The position numbers and the translations under genes were made by a program. Below, one piece after another: positions 25,701 to 32,393 of a DNA stretch of 41,284 nucleotides; positions within the stretch are counted from its first letter, which is position 1; every line of letters starts with the position of its first letter. This DNA is from Pseudoduganella buxea (GTDB lineage Bacteria > Pseudomonadota > Gammaproteobacteria > Burkholderiales > Burkholderiaceae_D), in contig NZ_WNKZ01000055.1 in NCBI RefSeq assembly GCF_009720835.1, positions 1 through 41,284 of the forward strand, read 5' to 3'. Under the pieces are notes generated by a model that saw only the letters and a program-made list of their open reading frames with translations, made no database searches and was not told where the DNA came from.

Positions 25701-25893
25701 CCTCCTGGTGGTGCCGGCCGTGTTCACCTACGTGGACGACCTTGAGCACTGGCTGGGCCGCACGGTGCGCCGCCTGCGCCGCCACCCGCATCCCGACCAT
25801 GCACATGAGGTGCCGCACGGGCCCCATGCGCTGGAGGCGGTCGACGCCGACGGCAATCCGATGGTGCGCAACGCCGGCATGAAGGGGCATTGA
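22714..25893 (+). CDS. RND-family efflux pump permease, 1059 aa
   Basis: Full length for an RND permease. Transmembrane helix 1 is at about 8-30, clusters of helices at about 340-480 and 520-540, and the second set at about 855-1010, with two large periplasmic loops between. The proton-relay Asp pair of helix 4 is D404-D405 in GVLVDDAIVEIENIERH. The second-half motif is GLIMLMGIVTKNSILLVDYA. It exports amphiphilic compounds or drugs; the substrate is unknown. The histidine-rich C-terminal tail (RRHPHPDHAHEVPHGPHA) is unusual. The stop codon overlaps the next ATG (TGATG). Confidence 0.93.
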   Translation: MNFSALSIKNPIPAIMLFVLLTLAGLLAYQANPVQDFPDIELPIVTVSASLPGAAPAQLETEVARKIEDSVATLQGVKNIYTKVLDGVATVTVEFVLEKNLSDAVNEVRDAVTQVKADMPAELRDPVVSKVSTAGRVVLTFVARAKATGGNKMDDADLSWFVDNTVAKRLLAVPGVGSVKRAGGVDREIRVELDDARMAALKVSALDVSRQLRLVQREAPGGRGDVSGAEQSVRTIATVQSAQELAAMNIPLGDGRHIRLDQVATVTDTIAEPRAVATQDGLSTVAFEIFRTKGASETAVADGARAAIAKLKGEYPNIELKESIDNASPVKENFDGSMELLYEGALLAVLVVWWFLRDWRATLVAAAALPLSVMPAFLGIYWFGYTLNTVTLLSLALVVGVLVDDAIVEIENIERHLRMGKTPMQAAMEAADEIGMAVIATTFALVAVFLPTAFMGGIPGKFFKQFGWTAVLAVLASLVVARLLTPMMAAYLLKPKVHKEEKDGWIMTRYMRTMKWCLNHRGITAIASAVFFVCSIMLVGLLPTGFVPPADRDQTQVNLELPPGSTLAQTKLVAEQARQAAMQVPGITGVFSSIGGGSSGDAFAPGAAAEARRAVLTITTIHRTERDESMPELDSLLRAKLSAIPGARFTVGPPDTGVKMQLVLQSEDPIALMGAAQKVERELRTLQGIGNVTSSASLVRPEIIVRPDFARAADLGVTASAIGETVRVATAGDYDFDLTKMNLPERQVPIRVKLPDAVRADLDAIGRLTVPGTNGPVMLANVATITMESGPAQIDRLNRSRNVTLDVELGNRSLGELNAQARALPSMQNLPPSVKIAELGDAQEMASLFASFGLAMAIGVLCIYGVLVLLFKDFMQPVTILAALPLSIGGAIVALLVTGRALSMPSMIGLIMLMGIVTKNSILLVDYAILARQDGMSRFDALVDACHKRSRPILMTTIAMGAGMLPLALGWGADPSFRSPMAITVIGGLITSTLLSLLVVPAVFTYVDDLEHWLGRTVRRLRRHPHPDHAHEVPHGPHALEAVDADGNPMVRNAGMKGH

Positions 25894-26819
25894 TGGATCA
25901 CTTCACGGCGGTGCGTGCCTTCGTGCGCGTCGTGGAGAGCGGCAGCTTTTCGAAGGCGGCCGATTCGCTGCGCCTGCCACGCAACAGCGTGACGAAGCTG
26001 GTGCAGTCGCTGGAGGCGCACCTGCGCATCAAGCTGCTGAACCGCACCACGCGGCGCGTCGACCTGACCAGCGACGGCGCCGCCTACTTCGAGCGGGTGG
26101 CGCGGCTGCTGGAGGAATGGGATGAAGTGGAGGACGAGGTGGCGCGCTCGCGCAGCCACCCGCGCGGCCGGCTGCGCGTGGACATGGGCACGGCCATCGC
26201 GTCGCTGCTGCTGATGCCCACGCTGGCCGAGTTCCACCGCCGCTACCCGGACGTACAGCTCGACATCGGCGCCAGCGACCGGCCGGTGGACCTGGTGGGC
26301 GAGCGGGTCGACTGCGTCATCCGCGCCGGCGCCGTCACCGATCCCTCGCTGATCGCCCGCCACCTGGGCAGCCTGCCGCAGATCCTGTGCGCCTCGCCCG
26401 CCTACCTGGCCGAACACGGCACACCAGAGCACCCGCTGGACCTGGAACGGGACCATGCGCTGATCCGCTACATCGTTGCCGGCTCGAACCGGCAGCTGCC
26501 GGTCACCCTGACGGCGGCAGGCGAAAGCATCACCGTCAAGGGGCGTCACTTCGTTGCCGTCAATGACAGCGGTGCCATGCTGGCGGCGGCGCTGGGGGGC
26601 CTGGGCGTCATGCATGCCCCGGCCTTCATCTCCGGCCGCCATGTCGACAGCGGCGACCTGGTGCCGCTGCTGCGCCAGTGGCAGGCGCCGCCCGTGCCGA
26701 TCCATATCGTCTATCCGGCCAACCGCCACCTGAGCGCGCGCGTGCGCGTGTTCGTCGAATGGATGGCCGACCTGTTCGCGCAAAGCCCGTACACGCTGGC
26801 GCCCGGGCCCAGGCAGTAA
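25893..26819 (+). CDS. LysR-family regulator at the end of the efflux unit, 308 aa
   Basis: An N-terminal LysR HTH (about 1-60, GSFSKAADSLRLPRNSVTKLVQSLE) and an effector-binding domain (about 90-295, GRLRVDMGTAIASLLLMPTL) of the CrgA/DsdC-like subgroup. The ATG at 25893 is preceded by AAGGGG and overlaps the RND stop codon, so it is translationally coupled to the pump. This is unusual: LysR genes are normally divergent from their targets. The unit therefore has a TetR at its head and a LysR at its tail. It ends 7 bases from the convergent LysR gene, with no terminator visible. Confidence 0.9.
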   Translation: MDHFTAVRAFVRVVESGSFSKAADSLRLPRNSVTKLVQSLEAHLRIKLLNRTTRRVDLTSDGAAYFERVARLLEEWDEVEDEVARSRSHPRGRLRVDMGTAIASLLLMPTLAEFHRRYPDVQLDIGASDRPVDLVGERVDCVIRAGAVTDPSLIARHLGSLPQILCASPAYLAEHGTPEHPLDLERDHALIRYIVAGSNRQLPVTLTAAGESITVKGRHFVAVNDSGAMLAAALGGLGVMHAPAFISGRHVDSGDLVPLLRQWQAPPVPIHIVYPANRHLSARVRVFVEWMADLFAQSPYTLAPGPRQ

Positions 26820-26826
26820 AACCGTC

Positions 26827-27723
26827 CTAGGCTTGCGCGCCCTTCAGGCGCTCGACGAACCAGCGCCCGGCCGGTCCCGGCGGCTGCTGCTTCAGGTACA
26901 CGGCATTCATCGAAAAGCCCGTGCCCACGGTAGGGCTGGTTTCCAGTTCGATGGGCACCAGCGTGCCGTCGCGCAGGTCCGCCTCCACCATATGCAGCGG
27001 CATGCCGCCCCAGCCCAGCCCCGCCTTCAGGAACGCATGCTTGGCGCCCAGGTCTGCCAGGCGCCACACCTGCGGCGACACCACGCCGAAGTCGCGCCCG
27101 GCCGTGAGGGTGGAGCGGTCCGTCAGCACCAGTTGCACATGCCGCATCGCCTCGCTGCGCAACACCGTGCCCTGGATTTTCGCCAGCGGATGATCCGGCG
27201 CGGCGACCGTCACGGCCGGCACGGCCAGCAGGTATTCGGTCACGCAGTCGGGCGGAATGTCCGGCAGCGAGCCGATGACGGCAAGGCGGCACTGGCCCGT
27301 CAGCAGCGGCTGGGCCACGGCGCCCAGCGCCTCCACATAGAGCCGCAGCGGCGTGCTGGGGAACTGGCGGTGGAAGGCCTGCACCGCCGCCGTCAGCACG
27401 GCGATGGGAAACATCACATCCACAGCGACAGCCAGTTCCGGCTCCAGCCCTTCGGCCAGGGTGCGGGCGCGCGCCTTGAAGGCGTCCATGCCGCCGACGG
27501 CGGCCCTGGCCTGGTCCAGCAGGACGCGCCCGGCGTCGGTCAGTTGCGGATAGCGGCCGGTGCGCTCGAACAGGGGAAAGCCCACCTGCAGTTCCAGGTT
27601 GGCCAGCGTGTGGCTGACCACGGACTGGGCCCGGCGCAGCTTGCGCCCGGCCGCCGAAAAACTGCCTTCCTCGGCCGCGGCGATAAAGGTGCGCAGCTGA
27701 TCGAGCGACATGGCGTCCAGCAT
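26827..27723 (-). CDS. LysR-family transcriptional regulator, 298 aa
   Basis: HTH at about 5-65 (GSFSAAGRKLRRAQSVVSHTLANLE) and an effector domain (about 95-290). A GGAG site lies about 8 bases before the ATG at 27723. It is preceded by a TATAAT-like -10 (27766-27761 on the minus strand) inside the word TTATATAGGCT, which is repeated upstream of the DoxX gene at 30449. That hints that this regulator may control both itself and DoxX. It lies downstream of two SDR genes on the same strand, with an 81-bp gap. Confidence 0.9.
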   Translation of the reverse strand: MLDAMSLDQLRTFIAAAEEGSFSAAGRKLRRAQSVVSHTLANLELQVGFPLFERTGRYPQLTDAGRVLLDQARAAVGGMDAFKARARTLAEGLEPELAVAVDVMFPIAVLTAAVQAFHRQFPSTPLRLYVEALGAVAQPLLTGQCRLAVIGSLPDIPPDCVTEYLLAVPAVTVAAPDHPLAKIQGTVLRSEAMRHVQLVLTDRSTLTAGRDFGVVSPQVWRLADLGAKHAFLKAGLGWGGMPLHMVEADLRDGTLVPIELETSPTVGTGFSMNAVYLKQQPPGPAGRWFVERLKGAQA

Positions 27724-27804
27724 GGTTCTGCTCCACGGAAGGTAGGATTGGTCAGTGCGGATTATATAGGCTGCCCTGCATCCGTCTGCCCTCCGTGGCG
27801 CGGG

Positions 27805-28551
27805 CTACCAGGCCTGCTGCGTGGGCAGCACGAACAGCTCGGCCACGTCGACATGGGACGGCGCCCGCAGCGCATACAGGATGCTGTCGGCGACGTCGTC
27901 GGCCTTCAGGAACGTCATCTGCGCCTTCAGGCCTTCCATCTGGCCGCGGTAGCCTTCATCCGAGATATGTTCGAACAGCTCGCTCTCGACGGCGCCCGGC
28001 TGCAGGCAGGTGACGCGGATATTGAACTTCGGCGCCACTTCCATGCGCAGGATATCGGAGAACGCGGCCACGGCGTGCTTGGTGGCGCAGTACACGCCCA
28101 GGCCGGGAAAGGTCTTGCGCCCGGCGATCGACGACGTCGTCAGGATATGGCCGGATCGCTGTTCGCGCATCGCCGGCAGCACGGCGGCCACCGTGTTGAG
28201 CAGGCCCTTGATGTTGACGTCGACCATCCGGTGCCACTCGTCCACCTTCAGGCTGGCGATATCGGAAATCGGCATCAGCCCGGCGTTGGCGAAGACGATA
28301 TCGACCCTGCCGAACGCGGCCAGCAACGCCTGGGTGCCCCGTTCGACCTGGGCGCGGTCGGTGACGTCCATGCCGAGCGCCAGGGCGGTGCCTCCCGCCG
28401 CCTGGATCTCCTGGACCAGCTCACGCAGCCGGTCCTGCCGCCGTGCTGCCAGCCCTACCCTGACGCCGGCCGCCGCCAGCTTCCTTGCCGTGGCGGCGCC
28501 GATGCCGCTCGATGCGCCCGTGACGAGGGCGACCTTGCCTTGCAGTTCCAT
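27805..28551 (-). CDS. Short-chain dehydrogenase/reductase (SDR), 248 aa
   Basis: A classical SDR: the NAD(P) glycine motif TGASSGIG is at 11-18, NAG at 89-91, a catalytic serine in TTSSIAG near 140, and YCATK with Y154 and K158. It is cytoplasmic and reduces or oxidises an unknown carbonyl or alcohol. The start at 28551 (MELQGKVALV) is preceded by AAAGGAG, better than the Met five codons upstream. It sits 34 bases after a second SDR on the same strand. The two share many motifs (KVDEWHRM/KVDEWNRM, GVVESEL-like segments), so they are probably duplicated paralogues in one transcript. Confidence 0.9.
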   Translation of the reverse strand: MELQGKVALVTGASSGIGAATARKLAAAGVRVGLAARRQDRLRELVQEIQAAGGTALALGMDVTDRAQVERGTQALLAAFGRVDIVFANAGLMPISDIASLKVDEWHRMVDVNIKGLLNTVAAVLPAMREQRSGHILTTSSIAGRKTFPGLGVYCATKHAVAAFSDILRMEVAPKFNIRVTCLQPGAVESELFEHISDEGYRGQMEGLKAQMTFLKADDVADSILYALRAPSHVDVAELFVLPTQQAW

Positions 28552-28585
28552 GCTTGCTCCTTTCATTGGAAAGTGACCGCGCGGT

Positions 28586-29326
28586 TCAGTACGCGCTGGC
28601 CGTGGGCCGCACGATGATTTCGCTCACGTCCACGTCGGCCGGCTGTTCGATGGCGAAGTGGATGGTGCGGGCAATCGCTTCCGGCTTGATCGCCACCTGG
28701 CGGAAGGTGCGCATCTCCTCGCGCCCGCCCGGGTCCGAGATCGACTCGGCCAGCTCCGACTCGACCACGCCGGGCGAGACGACGGTGACGCGGATATCGC
28801 CCCCGACCTCCTGGCGCAAGCCTTCCGAGATGGCAGCGACGGCGAACTTGGTGGCGCAGTACACGGCGGCCGTGGGGCTGACGGTGTAGGCGCCGATCGA
28901 CGCCAGGTTGATGACCTGCCCGCTGCGCTGGCGCTGCATGACGGGCAGTGTCGCGGCGATCCCGTGCAGCACGCCACGCACGTTGACGTCGATCATGCGG
29001 TTCCATTCATCGACCTTGCCCGCTTCCAGTTTGGACAGCGGCATGACGCCGGCGTTGTTGACGATCACGTCGATCCGGCCGTGCCGTTCCAGCGCAAAGG
29101 CAACGAACGCCTGCATGCTTTCCAGGCTTGTGACGTCCAGGCTGCGCACGGCGGCTGAACCGCCTTCCCCGGCGATGCGTGCCGCCAGCGCTTCCAGGCG
29201 CTCCGTGCGGCGGGCTCCGAGGATGACGTGCATGCCGCGCGCGGCCAGGTAGAGGGCAGTGGCTTCGCCGATGCCGCTGCTGGCGCCGGTGATCAGGACG
29301 ACCTTGCCTTGATTGACTGCATTCAT
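28586..29326 (-). CDS. Short-chain dehydrogenase/reductase (SDR), 246 aa
   Basis: A classical SDR with TGASSGIG (13-20), NNAG (90-93), the catalytic serine S143 in LASIG, and YCATK with Y156 and K160. The start at 29326 has GGAG with suitable spacing; a Met four codons upstream is also possible. It is the first gene of an SDR pair, 106 bp from the divergent AraC regulator, which probably controls both. Similarity to the downstream SDR suggests tandem duplication. The substrate is unknown. Confidence 0.9.
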   Translation of the reverse strand: MNAVNQGKVVLITGASSGIGEATALYLAARGMHVILGARRTERLEALAARIAGEGGSAAVRSLDVTSLESMQAFVAFALERHGRIDVIVNNAGVMPLSKLEAGKVDEWNRMIDVNVRGVLHGIAATLPVMQRQRSGQVINLASIGAYTVSPTAAVYCATKFAVAAISEGLRQEVGGDIRVTVVSPGVVESELAESISDPGGREEMRTFRQVAIKPEAIARTIHFAIEQPADVDVSEIIVRPTASAY

Positions 29327-29390
29327 GCTGTTCTCCATGTGTGGTTGACGATGGAGCCAGTATGCCGGCGGGGGCCTGGTGCGAAAATAT

Positions 29391-29426
29391 CGGATAGTAT
29401 CTGCGCATTGCCTGATCCTATATCCG
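29391..29426. promoter_or_regulatory. CGGATA...TATCCG inverted words in the SDR/AraC divergent promoter
   Basis: CGGATA (29391-29396) and TATCCG (29421-29426) face each other across 24 bases, just before the AraC start codon. They could be AraC-regulator half-sites or overlap its -10 region. Support comes from position only. Confidence 0.25.
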
Positions 29427-29432
29427 CATACG

Positions 29433-30374
29433 ATGAGCCAAGCGCACCAGAGCACCCGTCAACAATCCACCATCGCCTTGCTGGAGGCGCTTGCGCCCGG
29501 CGAGGGCTACACGCTGTCGGCACTGGAAGGGGTGCGCTTCATGCGCGCCAACGCACCGATTCCCCGCATTCCCGTGCTGTACGAACCGAGCATCGTCATC
29601 GTCTGCCAGGGCCGCAAGCGCGGCTACCTGGGCGACGCGGTCTACACCTACGATCCACGCCATTACCTGGTGCTGTCGGTGCCGCTGCCGTTCGAATCGG
29701 AGACCGAGGCGAGCGTGCACGAACCGATGCTGGCCGTGGCCCTGCGCATCGACCTGCAAGTGGCGGCGGAGCTGGTGCTGGCACTGGAAGGATCGGCCAC
29801 GTGCGCCGATCCGCCGGCCGGCATCTTCTCGACGCCGCTGGACGAGGCCATGAGCGACGCGCTGCTGCGGCTGCTGCAGGCCTTGCAGTCGCCAAGCGAT
29901 GCGCGCATCCTGGGACCGTCGATCGTCAGGGAACTGCTGTACCGGGTGCTGACGGGGCCGCAGGGCGGCGCGATTCACGCCTCGCTGACGCAGCACAGTC
30001 ACTTCGGCAAGATCGGCAAGGCGCTGCGGCGCATCCATGCCAGCTACGACACACCCATCGACGTGGGCACGCTGGCGCGCGAGGCCGGCATGAGCGTGCC
30101 GGCCTTTCACAGCCACTTCAAGGCCGTGACGCTGACGACACCGATCCAGTACCTGAAGACGACGCGCCTGCACAAGGCGCGGCTGCTGATGGTGCAGGAC
30201 GGCGTCAGCGCCGCCACGGCCTCGCACCTGGTGGGCTACGAGAGCCCGTCCCAGTTCAGCCGCGAATTCAAGCGCTTCTTCGGGCGCACGCCGGCGAACG
30301 AGGCTGCCGAGATGCGCAATGCCCTGATCCAGCTGCCGGCGCAGGCGCCGCCGCAGCGGATGGCGATGCAGTAG
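29433..30374 (+). CDS. AraC-family transcriptional regulator, 313 aa
   Basis: The N-terminal ligand domain is of the AraC_N type (about 15-185, with PVLYEPSIVIVCQGRKRGYLGD and YLVLSVPLPFESE). The C-terminal double HTH (about 205-300) has the family signature VSAATASHLVGYESPSQFSREFKRFFGRTP (split: ASHLVGYESPSQFSREF and KRFFGRTP). AraC_N regulators are usually next to the oxidoreductase gene they activate, here the divergent SDR pair. It may sense an alcohol, aldehyde or related metabolite. No clear ribosome site precedes the ATG at 29433. Confidence 0.9.
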   Translation: MSQAHQSTRQQSTIALLEALAPGEGYTLSALEGVRFMRANAPIPRIPVLYEPSIVIVCQGRKRGYLGDAVYTYDPRHYLVLSVPLPFESETEASVHEPMLAVALRIDLQVAAELVLALEGSATCADPPAGIFSTPLDEAMSDALLRLLQALQSPSDARILGPSIVRELLYRVLTGPQGGAIHASLTQHSHFGKIGKALRRIHASYDTPIDVGTLAREAGMSVPAFHSHFKAVTLTTPIQYLKTTRLHKARLLMVQDGVSAATASHLVGYESPSQFSREFKRFFGRTPANEAAEMRNALIQLPAQAPPQRMAMQ

Positions 30375-30444
30375 GCGCCTCGCCCGCGAGCGCGGTCGAT
30401 GGCGGGCTTCGCCACAACCCATCCACGAAACAGATGGTTTCAAT

Positions 30445-30459
30445 CTATTTATATAGGCT
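30445..30459 (+). promoter_or_regulatory. Candidate operator CTATTTATATAGGCT upstream of DoxX
   Basis: CTAT and ATAG flank TTAT, and the 11-mer TTATATAGGCT (30449-30459) is identical to 27762-27772 upstream of the LysR gene. A TTGACG hexamer at 30471-30476 lies just downstream as a possible -35. Confidence 0.3.
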
Positions 30460-30547
30460 ACTCAGATGCTTTGACGGCGCCTAAGATGTGTCCATACCCG
30501 CTGCAAACGCAGCGTCCAAACCACCGAAGACACTGAAAGGATCGATC

Positions 30548-31009
30548 ATGAACTCCACCATCGACAACGCCGCCGCCAACAACGCCACCGTCACCACCAT
30601 CGCACCGGCCGCAGGCCGCGTGCTGCTTGCCGCGATCTTCGTCATCTCCGGCCTGGGCAAGATCGCCGCGCCAGCCGCCACCATCGGCTATATCCAGTCG
30701 GTCGGCCTGCCCTTCGCCACCGCCGGCCTGCTGGCCGCCATCGCCATCGAAGTGGGCGGCGGCCTGGCCCTGGCGCTGGGTTACCGGACGCGCCTCGTCG
30801 CCGCGCTGCTGGCCGCGTTCTCGATCGTCGCCGGCCTGGCCTTCCACAATGCCATCGGCGATCAGAACCAGTTCATCCACCTGCTGAAGAACTTCGCGAT
30901 GGCCGGTGGCCTGCTGCAGGTGGCGGCCTTCGGCGCCGGTGCCTTCAGCATCGACAGCCGCCTGGCCCGCCTTGGGCGCACGGTGCGCGGCAGCCGCCAG
31001 CCAGCCTGA
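30548..31009 (+). CDS. DoxX-family membrane protein, 153 aa
   Basis: Four hydrophobic helices can be seen at about 22-42 (GRVLLAAIFVISGLGKI), 55-80, 84-102 and 112-133. This is the DoxX layout, with the family's FxxSGxxKI motif in helix 1 and GGGLALALG in helix 2. DoxX proteins are inner-membrane components of thiol/redox homeostasis or quinone-linked oxidoreductase systems. It has AAAGGA before the ATG and its own terminator at 31076-31100, so it is probably monocistronic. It lies next to redox genes (SDRs, NADP oxidoreductase), which suits a redox-stress role. Confidence 0.88.
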   Translation: MNSTIDNAAANNATVTTIAPAAGRVLLAAIFVISGLGKIAAPAATIGYIQSVGLPFATAGLLAAIAIEVGGGLALALGYRTRLVAALLAAFSIVAGLAFHNAIGDQNQFIHLLKNFAMAGGLLQVAAFGAGAFSIDSRLARLGRTVRGSRQPA

Positions 31010-31075
31010 TCTTCGGACAGCGGTGAAGAGCGAACGCGCGGCATGCCGCGCGCTCTTGCGTTGACGTCCTCCACG

Positions 31076-31100
31076 AAGCCTCCGGTCCCGGGGGCTTTTT
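31076..31100 (+). terminator. Intrinsic terminator of the DoxX gene
   Basis: The stem AAGCCTCCG/CGGGGGCTT (one G:U pair) with a GTCC loop is followed by T to 31100. A separate GC-rich palindrome, GCGCGGCATGCCGCGC, lies about 30 bases upstream. Confidence 0.8.
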
Positions 31101-31147
31101 GCATCCTGAAGCCCGGTAGATTGTCACGAAATCGGGAACAGTGCTGG

Positions 31148-31189
31148 GATAAACCACGCATTTATCACGTTAGTGCAGGCCCCTACACT
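31148..31189 (+). promoter_or_regulatory. Promoter and overlapping dyad of the NADP-oxidoreductase/SnoaL unit
   Basis: GATAAA (31148-31153) and TTTATC (31161-31166) are perfect inverted arms around CCACGCA. The right arm overlaps a possible -35 TTATCA (31162-31167), which is followed 16 bases later by TACACT (31184-31189). This layout suits a repressor or LysR-type site controlling the gene at 31241. Confidence 0.45.
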
Positions 31190-31240
31190 GGCTTCATCGA
31201 GAGCGCACAAGGCACTCTTCCCACTCGAAAGGAAACAGAC

Positions 31241-31852
31241 ATGAACACCTCCGTCACCACCGTCGGCATCATCGGCGCAGGCGCCATCGGCCAGGCCATG
31301 GCGCGCCAGCTGACCCGCGCCGGCATCGACGTCATCCTCAGCAACAGCCGCGGCCCGGCATCGCTGGCGGCACTAGCCGGCCAGCTGGGGCCACGGGCCA
31401 GCGCCGGCACGGTACGGCAGGCGGCGGCCACCGATATCGTCTTCGTCAGCGTCAACTGGTCGCGCCTCGAGGAGGCGCTGCACGGCATCGACTGGCAGGG
31501 CCGCATCCTGATCGACGCGACCAATCCCGTGCTGCTGCCGGGTTTCCGCCTGGCCGAACTGGGCGGCCGCAATTCCAGCCAGGTGGTGGCCGGCCTGGCG
31601 CCAGGCGCAAGAGTCGTCAAGGCTTTCAACACGCTGCTGGCCGCCGTGCTGGCGAGCGACCCGGGGCAGGATGGTGGCCGGCGCGTGGTGTTCCTGTCGG
31701 GCGACGACCAGGCGGCCAAGAGCACCGTCGCGGGATTGATCGAGCGCCTCGGCTTTGCCGGCATCGACCTGGGCAGCCTGGCCGTGGGCGGCACCTTGCA
31801 GCAGTTCCCCGGCGGCCCGCTGCCGGCCGCGAATCTCGTCAAGCTGGGCTGA
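31241..31852 (+). CDS. NADP-dependent oxidoreductase, F420-reductase-like (PF03807), 203 aa
   Basis: The Rossmann nucleotide-binding start VGIIGAGAIGQAMARQL lies at residues 8-24, and DATNP and KAFNTL are typical of the F420-dependent NADP reductase group. In bacteria without F420 these proteins are NADP(H) oxidoreductases of unknown substrate. It is cytoplasmic. The start at 31241 is preceded by AAAGGA; the longer opening at 31043 crosses the DoxX terminator and is rejected. A SnoaL-like gene follows 33 bases later, probably in the same transcript. Confidence 0.88.
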   Translation: MNTSVTTVGIIGAGAIGQAMARQLTRAGIDVILSNSRGPASLAALAGQLGPRASAGTVRQAAATDIVFVSVNWSRLEEALHGIDWQGRILIDATNPVLLPGFRLAELGGRNSSQVVAGLAPGARVVKAFNTLLAAVLASDPGQDGGRRVVFLSGDDQAAKSTVAGLIERLGFAGIDLGSLAVGGTLQQFPGGPLPAANLVKLG

Positions 31853-31885
31853 TCGTCACATTTCCATTTAATAGAGGACAATGCC

Positions 31886-32338
31886 ATGACCACGCATACC
31901 AACGAGCATACCGACGCGCATGCCCTCGGCGAGGCCGCCAAGGCCGTCGTACGCCGCAACACGGAACTGGTCCAGGGCGGCGGCGATTTCGCGCTGTTCG
32001 ACCAGCTGTTCGCCGACGACTTCGTCGACCACACGCCGCAGCTGGGCGGCACGCCCGACAAGGCCGGTGCGCGGCGCCTGTACCACGCACTGCGCCGAGC
32101 CTTCCCGGATTTCCACGCCGTGATCCACTGGCAGTCGGCCCAGGGCGACATGGTCACCACCTACAAGACCTATCACGGAACGCACCGCGATACCTTCCTG
32201 GGCGTACCGGCGACGGGTCGCGCCATCAGCTTCGATACGGTCGACGTGATGCGCGTGCGCGATGGCCGCATCACGGAGCACTGGGGCGTGGCGCACCTGT
32301 ATTCGCTGATGCAGCAGCTGGGCGTCCTGCCTGCCTGA
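31886..32338 (+). CDS. SnoaL-like polyketide-cyclase/ester-cyclase-family protein, 150 aa
   Basis: A cystatin-like alpha+beta barrel of the SnoaL/NTF2 type. FDQLFADDFVDHTPQ in the first third, FPDFHAVIHW in the middle and FDTVDVMRVRDGRITEHWGV near the end are the family's three hallmark segments. Such proteins act as small-molecule cyclases, isomerases or binding proteins. It is preceded by GAGGA and follows the NADP oxidoreductase closely, so the pair probably process one metabolite. The substrate is unknown. Confidence 0.88.
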   Translation: MTTHTNEHTDAHALGEAAKAVVRRNTELVQGGGDFALFDQLFADDFVDHTPQLGGTPDKAGARRLYHALRRAFPDFHAVIHWQSAQGDMVTTYKTYHGTHRDTFLGVPATGRAISFDTVDVMRVRDGRITEHWGVAHLYSLMQQLGVLPA

Positions 32339-32393
32339 GCCAACGGTCCGCGCGCGGCCGGGCATCGACAGCGAGGCTGCCCCTGGGGAACCG

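Noticed and set aside
21130..25890. A 1586-codon open frame on the minus strand opposite the RND efflux genes
   Set aside because: It is His/Arg/Gln/Gly-rich with no domains, and mirrors the GC-rich third-position bias of the plus-strand genes. Long antisense frames of this sort are expected in GC-rich DNA, and the plus-strand products are clearly recognisable.
31043..31240. An N-terminal extension of the NADP oxidoreductase frame
   Set aside because: It crosses the DoxX terminator and the promoter dyad and is not protein-like; the Rossmann motif begins right after ATG 31241.
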